From Candidatus Omnitrophota bacterium (GTDB lineage Bacteria > Omnitrophota > Gorgyraeia > Duberdicusellales > 4484-171), in NCBI GenBank assembly GCA_028702365.1, contig JAQVOZ010000111.1, positions 1-5,458 on the forward strand: a stretch of 5,458 bases of DNA, read 5' to 3'. Numbering within the stretch: position 1 is the stretch's first letter; the number at the start of each line of letters is the position of its first letter. Of this stretch, positions 1 to 4,110 are shown piece by piece. The translations under genes were made by a program, and so were the position numbers. The notes under the pieces are model-generated. The model was not told where the DNA came from. It saw nothing but the letters and a program-made list of their open reading frames with translations, and ran no database searches.

Positions 1-30
1 TTTTTTAAGTTTATTTAGTTTTATTTTCTT

Positions 31-103
31 GCCCCTATAGCTCAAACGGACAGAGCGCGGCCCTCCTAAGGCTGAAATCCCCGTTCGACTCGGGGTGGGG
101 GCA
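31..103 (+). tRNA. tRNA-Arg, anticodon CCU
   Basis: A full cloverleaf can be folded by eye. The acceptor stem GCCCCTA pairs with TGGGGGC (96-102) with one G-T pair, and A103 is the discriminator base. The D stem is GCTC/GAGC. The anticodon stem CGGCC/GGCTG encloses the loop CTCCTAA, giving anticodon CCT, which reads AGG arginine codons. The T stem CCCCG/CGGGG encloses TTCGACT. The 3' CCA is not encoded: ATGG follows, so CCA must be added after transcription. Only 30 bp precede the gene in the window, T-rich and without a clear promoter. The last part of the gene is duplicated imperfectly at 212-237. Confidence 0.96.
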
Positions 104-110
104 TGGTTTA
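86..110 (+). repeat. tRNA 3'-end direct repeat, copy 1
   Basis: This stretch runs from the T loop of the tRNA through its 3' end into the flank (ending GCATGGTTTA). It recurs at 212-237 with one substitution and one inserted base. Repeats that begin inside a tRNA and run past its 3' end are typical of integrase attachment sites. Only about 100 bp separate the copies and no integrase is visible, so a decayed element or a local duplication fits better than an intact integrated element. Confidence 0.6.
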
Positions 111-151
111 TCCACCTTCAACATTTTTCGTCCTATCGTTTTATCTTTACA

Positions 152-228
152 CCCCTACATACATAGTCGGATATGCTTTTAAGAAGCTCTGCCTTTGGCA
201 GAGAGCATATACGACTCGGGCTGAGGGG
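152..228 (+). repeat. nested inverted repeat, tRNA-like hairpin region
   Basis: Three nested helices can be drawn. CCCCT (152-156) pairs with AGGGG (224-228). AGTCGGATATGC (165-176) pairs with GCATATACGACT (205-216) with one mismatch. CTCTGCC (187-193) pairs with GGCAGAG (197-203) around a TTT loop. The outer CCCCTA/TGAGGGGCA ends copy the acceptor ends of the neighbouring tRNA, but no proper anticodon arm or T stem can be drawn, so it is not a functional tRNA. It may be a tRNA-derived palindromic repeat or a structured RNA. There is no U-tract after it, which argues against an intrinsic terminator. Confidence 0.55.
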
Positions 229-237
229 CATGGTTTA
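212..237 (+). repeat. tRNA 3'-end direct repeat, copy 2
   Basis: This is the second, imperfect copy of the tRNA-Arg tail and flank, ending in the same GGGGCATGGTTTA. It shares 24 of 26 positions with copy 1, counting one gap. Its 5' part also forms the descending arm of the hairpin at 152-228, so the repeat and the hairpin are interwoven. Confidence 0.6.
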
Positions 238-290
238 AATCAGATATCAGATGCCAGCAATTTTCTACGCCATACTGCCTGACTTAAACC
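232..290. repeat. 12-bp imperfect inverted repeat
   Basis: GGTTTAAATCAG (232-243) and CTGACTTAAACC (279-290) are inverted copies with one mismatch, separated by 35 bp. The left arm begins inside the tail of the second tRNA-end repeat. No T-tract follows the right arm, so a terminator is unlikely. It could be the ends of a tiny non-autonomous element or part of a structured transcript. Nothing coding lies in 104-347. Confidence 0.4.
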
Positions 291-311
291 CTCCAAAACC
301 CATTATTTGCC

Positions 312-339
312 TTGCTGGATTTCTTTTATTTGATATAAT
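312..339 (+). promoter_or_regulatory. sigma70-like promoter of the six-gene operon
   Basis: The -10 box TATAAT (334-339) is a perfect consensus. TTGCTG (312-317), 16 bp upstream, is a reasonable -35. The start of transcription should fall at about 345-348, which coincides with the ATG at 348, so the first gene would be read from a leaderless or nearly leaderless mRNA. Confidence 0.65.
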
Positions 340-347
340 AAGAAAAT

Positions 348-632
348 ATGAGTTGCGAAGAGATAAAATCAATAATTCCTTTATACATAAAACATACTGC
401 AACTGATCAGGACATATCAAAGGTTGAAGAACATTTATGCATTTGTGACACTTGCCGGCAGCATTTGGCGCAGTTAATGGATAAACCGAATGCCATCCCT
501 GTTACTGCGCCTCGCGAAGAAACCCTTCCAGAAATACCCATAAAAAAAGACTCGAATATACTAGAATATATTATGCTCGGCGTAGGCGCCGCAGTGCTGC
601 TTTTTGTTGTTTCTCTTCTGATAAAGGGATAA
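348..632 (+). CDS. zf-HC2 anti-sigma-like single-pass membrane protein
   Basis: This 94-residue protein has the layout of the putative zinc-finger (zf-HC2) family. A cytoplasmic N-terminal domain carries Cys3 and the motif His29-x3-Cys33-x2-Cys36, the usual zinc-binding anti-sigma signature. A Pro/Glu-rich linker follows (about 47-68), then one hydrophobic membrane segment (about 75-92) and a two-residue tail (Lys-Gly). In this family such domains hold ECF sigma factors or act as redox-sensitive adaptors. No sigma factor gene is next to it here, so anti-sigma activity is inferred from the fold only. The protein lacks an extracytoplasmic sensor domain. The start is set by the family, whose members typically begin Met-x-Cys, although no Shine-Dalgarno precedes the ATG. 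It is the first gene of the operon, 35 bp before the STAS-PilZ gene. Confidence 0.85.
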   Translation: MSCEEIKSIIPLYIKHTATDQDISKVEEHLCICDTCRQHLAQLMDKPNAIPVTAPREETLPEIPIKKDSNILEYIMLGVGAAVLLFVVSLLIKG

Positions 633-667
633 TATGAACAAATCTTCTTAGGTATTGCATAAATAAC

Positions 668-1387
668 ATGAAAATTAACATACGCGAAAAAGATGACGTC
701 GTTATACTTGACCTTGAGGGAAGCATTGATATCAACTCTGCTGATTTTGTAGAAACTATCGGTTGGGCACTGGTTACAAAGTCAAAAAATATACTGTGCA
801 ATTTCGAAGGGATAAACTTGATTGATTATGTGGGCATATCCCTTATAGCGGTTGCTTATAAAAACGTTCTAAACCATAAAGGCAGAATGAAACTTTGCAA
901 CGTACCTGGCCATGTGCAAAAGCTATTTTCGATAGTTGGGCTGGACAAGGTATTCACCTATTATGAAACCGAGGAGGAAGCCATAAAAAGTTTTACCGAA
1001 GAAGTATTATTCTCGCACATTCTTGAACAGCGGCTTCGCCGGCGGTTTAAACGCATACCATTACACAATACAATCGAATATAAACAAAAATTTTCTTCAA
1101 AAGATGTCTTCTATAAAGGAAATATCATAAATTTAAGCGCAATAGGCGTATTCATAGCCGCAGAAAAAGTATTTTCAATAGGCGAAATACTCACCACACG
1201 CATAAATTTAACACCTGCCCCCGGAGTCATCGAAGTTGACTCGAAAGTCGTATGGGAGGCAGATAACGAAATCCAGCCCATGGAGTCTCCCGGTATGGGC
1301 CTTGAATTTTATAATATAAGCCCCAAAGTCCAGGAGCAGATTATCGATTTTGTAGAAAAACACTTAACGCACAGTTCACAGGAATAA
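668..1387 (+). CDS. STAS-PilZ two-domain signalling protein
   Basis: This 239-residue soluble protein joins two known domains. Residues 1 to about 108 form a STAS domain of the anti-sigma-factor-antagonist (SpoIIAA/RsbV) type, seen in VVILDLEGSIDI, the central NILCNFEGINLIDYVG and the later VQKLFSIVGLDKVF. Where SpoIIAA-type proteins have Asp-Ser-Ser-Gly with a phosphorylatable serine, this one has Asp53-Tyr-Val-Gly56, so classical kinase control at that site looks lost. Residues from about 122 to 233 form a PilZ domain with the c-di-GMP-binding signatures RRRFKR (124-129, containing RxxxR) and Asn155-x-Ser157-x-x-Gly160. Both c-di-GMP motifs are intact, so binding is likely but untested. The upstream Shine-Dalgarno is weak, and the start is chosen because the STAS fold begins at once. 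The neighbouring zf-HC2 protein is a possible partner (inference). Confidence 0.88.
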   Translation: MKINIREKDDVVILDLEGSIDINSADFVETIGWALVTKSKNILCNFEGINLIDYVGISLIAVAYKNVLNHKGRMKLCNVPGHVQKLFSIVGLDKVFTYYETEEEAIKSFTEEVLFSHILEQRLRRRFKRIPLHNTIEYKQKFSSKDVFYKGNIINLSAIGVFIAAEKVFSIGEILTTRINLTPAPGVIEVDSKVVWEADNEIQPMESPGMGLEFYNISPKVQEQIIDFVEKHLTHSSQE

Positions 1388-1390
1388 ATT

Positions 1391-1978
1391 ATGAATATTA
1401 TTATAATTATCGTTATCGCTCTAGGTGTGGCTTTTACTTTATATGTATTTATAGGCGCATTAAAAGAAACTAAAGAAAAAAGGCAGAAAGAAAGCAGTAT
1501 TTTAGATCTAAAGCAACAGGTTATTTCCGCAAACGTAAAAATACAAAATCTCGAATTTGATAATTCATCAATACGTACGGAAATTGAAAAATTACGCAGC
1601 GAGCTTACAACTGCCAAGGAAGATTTAAATGATTCCCGTGAAAATGAAGGCGCTCTTAAGGAAGATCTTCAAAGTATGCGGCTAGCTGACGATAACCTGA
1701 AATCAACGCTGGATACGCTGCGCGCAGAAAATGAAAGCCTTAAGGAAAAACTTATGGAAAAGGAAAACGAAAACAAGAAACTTTCAGATGAAAACAAAAG
1801 CTTTAAGGAAAAATTAAAAATTCAGCCGCCCCGGGGCCCGGATAGCGAGGTAGATAGTATCAAAAAGAATATCATTGAAACTGTGCAAAATATGGAAAAG
1901 AAAAGCAAAGAAGATGCCCAAAAAGCAAAAGATAAAAATACCGACGGCCCGATAGATGACAAAAAGGATTCCGTATAA
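1391..1978 (+). CDS. membrane-anchored coiled-coil protein, unknown function
   Basis: The product has 195 residues. An isoleucine-rich N-terminal segment (about 2-23) is an uncleaved signal anchor. A long, highly charged heptad-like region (about 27-143) follows, with Leu, Ile and Ala at spaced positions and many Glu/Lys, so it should form an extended coiled coil. A short repeat of the type ENESLKEKL / ENKSFKEKL lies at 113-142. The tail (144-195) begins with a Pro-Pro-Arg-Gly-Pro turn and ends in a disordered Lys/Asp-rich stretch. No enzyme motif is seen. The start has AGGAA (1380-1384) 6 bp upstream and lies 3 bp after the STAS-PilZ stop, so the two are probably translated together. Such a protein could scaffold a membrane complex, but that is inference from shape and position. 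Confidence 0.8.
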   Translation: MNIIIIIVIALGVAFTLYVFIGALKETKEKRQKESSILDLKQQVISANVKIQNLEFDNSSIRTEIEKLRSELTTAKEDLNDSRENEGALKEDLQSMRLADDNLKSTLDTLRAENESLKEKLMEKENENKKLSDENKSFKEKLKIQPPRGPDSEVDSIKKNIIETVQNMEKKSKEDAQKAKDKNTDGPIDDKKDSV

Positions 1979-1993
1979 ACATAAGGAGGTTGT

Positions 1994-2191
1994 ATGGGGA
2001 TAGATGCCCGACGCCTAAAAATATTTAAGATAAAAAACCGCCGCGGATACGGATGCATTTTTTCAAACCATCTGACTGAAGGAAAAACAATAGTTGAGGC
2101 ATACGACAGGATGCTGAAGGCGCTTCGTAGAAGCAAAATCAAAGTAAATAGCAACATTTCCAATCTCAAAAGACTCCTGACAACCGTTTAA
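1994..2191 (+). CDS. small basic protein, unknown function
   Basis: This 65-residue, Lys/Arg-rich protein has no signal peptide or membrane segment. A very strong Shine-Dalgarno, AAGGAGGT (1983-1990), sits only 3 bp before the ATG, the strongest in the operon. The middle part (RGYGCIFSNHLTEGKT followed by EAYDRMLKAL) reads as a strand and a helix. The Gly-x-Thr-x-x-Glu-Ala pattern at 30-36 faintly recalls HicB-like small domains, but no HicA partner is nearby and the resemblance is too weak for a family call. The C-terminal part is a basic tail. It starts 15 bp after the coiled-coil gene and ends 6 bp before the next gene. Confidence 0.72.
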   Translation: MGIDARRLKIFKIKNRRGYGCIFSNHLTEGKTIVEAYDRMLKALRRSKIKVNSNISNLKRLLTTV

Positions 2192-2197
2192 TTTACA

Positions 2198-2530
2198 ATG
2201 ATGATTAAAGACATACTTTCCAAAATCTCGCACGTAAACATAAACGAAAAACGCACGATATCCGAAGAATATAGCGAATTGGTCTTTTTGAACAAAGATA
2301 TCGAAGAATTATACAAGGTATTTGCCGGTATATTCGGGCAGCCCCTAAAGAAGCAAGGGGCAAAGCCTTCCAAAGATATTTTGCGCCTGACTAAAGAATA
2401 TGGCGGGGTTTGGGAAGATCAGACTCTTTTTAAAAAAGATAACGAACAAAATACCATAATTGCCATGTTTTGGCCGTGGCAGGACAATATGCATACCACC
2501 TTAAAGATGGCCGCCATAAAGAACATATAA
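2198..2530 (+). CDS. hypothetical protein, 110 residues
   Basis: I do not recognise this protein. It has no signal peptide or membrane segment. The N-terminal half (1-60) is charged and probably helical. The C-terminal half is richer in aromatic residues and Gly (EYGGVWEDQTLF, then MFWPWQDN at 90-97), which suggests a small compact fold. Two ATG codons lie in tandem at 2198 and 2201; the first is used here, and neither has a clear Shine-Dalgarno. The gene lies 6 bp after the previous stop and 1 bp before the next start, so coupled translation is likely. Its place in the operon and codon use like its neighbours support it being real. Confidence 0.7.
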   Translation: MMIKDILSKISHVNINEKRTISEEYSELVFLNKDIEELYKVFAGIFGQPLKKQGAKPSKDILRLTKEYGGVWEDQTLFKKDNEQNTIIAMFWPWQDNMHTTLKMAAIKNI

Positions 2531-2531
2531 T

Positions 2532-3185
2532 ATGAGATATATTTTCATATTCCTGATTTCACTGCTTTTTTCGCTAAATCTGCAGGCAAAAGACTACAAA
2601 TACAGCGAAAGAACCGGCAATTGCTATACAGATATATTCTGGAAAATAAAGTCGGAGAAATACTGGGTTCTGCTTGAAACCCAACGCGGCCAGGAAACCT
2701 ACACAACCACAAACGATTTGCATTTAAACAGCCTGGAATGGCACCTTATAAATAGGGCCAAAAAAACAGATATTGTAGCAAAACGGCAAAAAAATTTAAT
2801 CAAGATAAGCGGCGTTTTTAAATCAAAACCCATAGAAAAAAGCTTAAAAATCGACAAAGACCCCTGGTATCAGCCGATGTCATTTTCATTATCCAAACTC
2901 TCAAAATCAAAAAAGAAAGCAGTTACTTTCTGGACGTTAAATCCTAATGATCTAAAACCCTATAAGATGAAGGCCTTAAATTACGGCAAAGAAACCATAA
3001 GCATAAATGGTAAAGAGGTAAAAACCTACAAAATAAAAATTATACTTGCCGGATTTCGCTCATTATTCTGGCATGCCTTTTACTGGTACCGAGCAGATGA
3101 CGACACCCTCGTACAATACAAAGGTGTTGACGGCCCGCCTACAAGCCCCATAACCGTAATAAACCTGACAGAAGAAAGTTTTTAG
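2532..3185 (+). CDS. exported protein, unknown function
   Basis: The product has 217 residues with a classic signal peptide: Met-Arg-Tyr, a hydrophobic core at 4-17 and a probable signal peptidase I site after Leu-Gln-Ala19, giving a mature protein that begins Lys-Asp-Tyr. There is no lipobox cysteine and no later membrane segment. The mature part is rich in alternating hydrophobic and charged residues and aromatics, as in a periplasmic beta-rich fold. Its end (FWHAFYWYRADDDTLVQYKG, then GPPTSP) resembles the last strands of DUF3108-like periplasmic proteins, where a Tyr-rich strand is followed by Asp, Leu and a Gly/Pro turn. That resemblance is a suggestion only. It is the last gene of the operon, 1 bp after the previous stop, and a terminator begins straight after its TAG. 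Confidence 0.78.
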   Translation: MRYIFIFLISLLFSLNLQAKDYKYSERTGNCYTDIFWKIKSEKYWVLLETQRGQETYTTTNDLHLNSLEWHLINRAKKTDIVAKRQKNLIKISGVFKSKPIEKSLKIDKDPWYQPMSFSLSKLSKSKKKAVTFWTLNPNDLKPYKMKALNYGKETISINGKEVKTYKIKIILAGFRSLFWHAFYWYRADDDTLVQYKGVDGPPTSPITVINLTEESF

Positions 3186-3228
3186 GCTATATTTATAGAG
3201 GAGACGCTTACCTCTAAATATGGCTTTT
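3186..3228 (+). terminator. intrinsic terminator of the six-gene operon
   Basis: The hairpin begins on the first base after the stop codon. GGCTATATTT (3186-3194 paired) folds onto AAATATGGC (3216-3224). After a 2-base bulge (3195-3196), AGAGG (3197-3201) pairs with CCTCT (3211-3215). That gives 14 pairs including one G-T, a 9-base loop and then TTTT. The U-tract is short but the stem is long. It separates the operon from the RHH gene promoter just downstream. Confidence 0.7.
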
Positions 3229-3233
3229 ATTGG

Positions 3234-3262
3234 TTTACAAACCTGTTAGTTTGTGTTATACT
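3234..3262 (+). promoter_or_regulatory. sigma70-like promoter of the RHH gene with operator-like repeat
   Basis: TTTACA (3234-3239) and TATACT (3257-3262) are 17 bp apart, close to the sigma70 consensus. The inverted repeat ACAAAC-N6-GTTTGT (3237-3242 and 3249-3254) overlaps the -35 box and fills the spacer, where a bound repressor would block RNA polymerase. The start of transcription would be near 3269, leaving a 5' leader of about 75 bases. The regulator could be the RHH protein itself or another factor. Confidence 0.65.
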
Positions 3263-3310
3263 TCTTTTGGTGTTTTTTAGTGGTTTTTAGTGTTTTTTGG
3301 TGTTCTTATA
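3261..3310 (+). repeat. T-rich repeats of about 10 bp in the RHH gene leader
   Basis: Four to five degenerate units follow one another in a 10-bp register: CTTCTTTTGG, TGTTTTTTAG, TGGTTTTTAG, TGTTTTTTGG and TGTTCTTATA. T-tracts repeated at about one helical turn tend to bend DNA. Such phased units can also be a binding array for small ribbon-helix-helix dimers or for AT-hook proteins. Confidence 0.6.
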
Positions 3311-3344
3311 AATCAGAAATTATCATAGAAATCAGGAGGAAGGA

Positions 3345-3557
3345 ATGGCAACTAAACCCAAAAAAGGCAGGCCTAAAAAGGTAGTAAAATACACAAAAAC
3401 TATAAATGTAAGGTTAACCCGTGAGCAATGGGTCGAGATATTAAACTGGGCAGAAAAGGCTCATTTGGAACCATCGGTATACATACGAAAGATAGTTCTG
3501 GATTTTTTAAACATTCATTACAATCCGCAAGGCGTAGCAGTAAGCCCGCAAAAGTAA
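3345..3557 (+). CDS. ribbon-helix-helix DNA-binding protein with AT-hook-like N-terminus
   Basis: This 70-residue basic protein fits the Arc/MetJ/CopG fold. A short strand at about 18-24 (KTINVRL) has alternating exposed residues, as in the DNA-contacting ribbon. Helix A spans about 26-39 (REQWVEILNWAEKA). A turn with Glu-Pro-Ser follows, then helix B at about 43-56 (PSVYIRKIVLDFLN). The N-terminal KKGRPKK (6-12) has the Gly-Arg-Pro core of an AT-hook and could add a minor-groove contact. The start is backed by a strong AGGAGG (3334-3339) 5 bp upstream. It is a single-gene unit with its own promoter, so it is either a transcription regulator that may control itself or an antitoxin-like protein without a toxin beside it. 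No toxin gene is adjacent. Confidence 0.85.
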   Translation: MATKPKKGRPKKVVKYTKTINVRLTREQWVEILNWAEKAHLEPSVYIRKIVLDFLNIHYNPQGVAVSPQK

Positions 3558-3905
3558 CTTCAAAAAGAGTCAAAGTTAACCCTTAAAACAGCAATATCCG
3601 GGTATATCTACGGAAATGAAGAAACATGTTCTACTTCCTATAATAACTCTTATGTTAACTTTTATTATCATCTAAAATAAGGCAATTAAGTAATAGAATC
3701 AATAACATTTAATGTTATTATAAAAACCTGTGAATTCAGGGAATGGTTCTTACCTCTGCATATATATTCTTACTTTCCTAATATAACCATATTCTCTCTA
3801 GTAGTAAAATCCACCTCGCAGAAACCACTCTAAGATAGCCTCAAATCAACCAAAAATAGCCTTAATTTAACTTTAAAATATGGGTTAGGGTTTGTCTATG
3901 GTAGG
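3558..3905. other. gene-free AT-rich stretch
   Basis: I see no convincing gene on either strand across these 350 bp. It contains a 9-bp perfect palindrome with a 1-bp centre, AATAACATT-T-AATGTTATT (3701-3719). It also has a small hairpin followed by T residues on the minus strand (3722-3740). A direct repeat of AAATAGCC/GATAGCC type lies near 3833-3861. On the minus strand, tiny reading frames of under 20 codons lie downstream of the riboswitch near 3770-3830. Neither strand has a good terminator directly after the RHH gene. Confidence 0.6.
3722..3740 (-). terminator. weak candidate terminator, minus strand
   Basis: Read on the minus strand, CCTG-AATTCA-CAGG forms a 4-bp GC-rich hairpin with a 6-base loop, and TTTTT follows at once. 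It is the first terminator-like site after the riboswitch, so a read-through transcript starting at 4062 would end after about 340 bases. The stem is short, so this is a weak call. Confidence 0.3.
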
Positions 3906-3926
3906 AAATAAAAGGGCCGATAAGGG
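3906..3926 (-). terminator. riboswitch expression platform, candidate terminator arm
   Basis: On the minus strand, CCCTTATCGGC (3926 to 3916) is the perfect 11-base complement of the first 11 bases of the predicted transcript (4062 to 4052), and CCTTTTATTT follows. Pairing would include the conserved GGG of the aptamer core, so this helix and ligand binding should exclude each other. Without ligand the long helix plus U-rich tail could end transcription. With ligand the shorter P1 (CCGAT/ATCGG) would form and polymerase could continue, an ON switch. The loop of about 125 bases is unusually large for an intrinsic terminator, so this mechanism is an inference. Confidence 0.45.
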
Positions 3927-3933
3927 AGATTTT

Positions 3934-4062
3934 CCGATGCAACCCAGCTGCCGTAGCAACGCCAACTGCCTAACTTGCCTAAAAGGCAACGGCTTGTTGC
4001 GCTACTTTAGGCCTGTGGCTTTGCGACCCCCGGCTTTCGCGACGGGGTTTACCCTTATCGGC
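3934..4062 (-). promoter_or_regulatory. GEMM-I (cyclic di-GMP-I) riboswitch aptamer
   Basis: The minus strand carries the ordered signatures of the GEMM-I class. GGGTAAACC (4054-4046) corresponds to the conserved GGGCAAACC. A stem CCCCG/CGGGG is capped by a GAAA tetraloop (4038-4035). GTCGCAAAGCC (4027-4017) matches the conserved GACGCAAAGCC with one change. CAGGCCTAAA (4015-4006) matches the GGCCTAAA block. A long P3 arm GTAGC/GCTAC (4005-4001 with 3957-3953) has an extra hairpin TTGCC/GGCAA, and GGGTTGC (3945-3939) matches the closing GGGTTGCC. P1 is CCGAT (4061-4057) with ATCGG (3938-3934). The class binds c-di-GMP and often controls pilin, flagellar and matrix genes; a subgroup senses 3',3'-cGAMP. 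The intact GGG suggests the c-di-GMP type, but this is not certain. No recognisable gene follows on this strand. Confidence 0.88.
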
Positions 4063-4068
4063 AATTTA

Positions 4069-4097
4069 TATATACAATATATTTTTCTTATTTTCAA
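4069..4097 (-). promoter_or_regulatory. promoter of the c-di-GMP riboswitch RNA
   Basis: On the minus strand, TTGAAA (4097 to 4092) and TATATA (4074 to 4069) are exactly 17 bp apart. The predicted start, about 7 bases after the -10, falls at 4062, the first base of the aptamer's P1 region. This agreement supports both calls and shows that the riboswitch need not depend on read-through from the genes upstream. Confidence 0.65.
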
Positions 4098-4110
4098 GGA
4101 GGGTTAAAAA

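Noticed and set aside
152..230. Second tRNA gene downstream of tRNA-Arg
   Set aside because: The ends mimic an acceptor stem, but no 5-bp anticodon stem with a 7-base loop and no T stem can be formed.
571..801. Minus-strand open frame of 76 codons
   Set aside because: It is antisense to the zf-HC2 membrane segment and the STAS domain start, both clearly recognisable.
1309..1617. Minus-strand open frame of 102 codons rich in Ile
   Set aside because: It is antisense to the STAS-PilZ end and the N-terminal membrane anchor; its composition just mirrors AT-rich coding DNA.
1822..2169. Minus-strand open frame of 115 codons
   Set aside because: It is antisense to the end of the coiled-coil gene and to the small basic gene, whose strong Shine-Dalgarno supports the plus strand.
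2188..2373. Minus-strand open frame of 61 codons
   Set aside because: It is antisense to the 110-residue operon gene and has no promoter or ribosome site.
3261..3310. CRISPR-like short repeats
   Set aside because: The units are about 10 bp, degenerate and contiguous, with no spacers, so they are not a CRISPR array.
3892..4107. Open frame of 71 codons on the plus strand
   Set aside because: It lies antisense across the GEMM-I aptamer and its promoter. It has no good ribosome site, and its sequence is explained by the structured RNA on the other strand.
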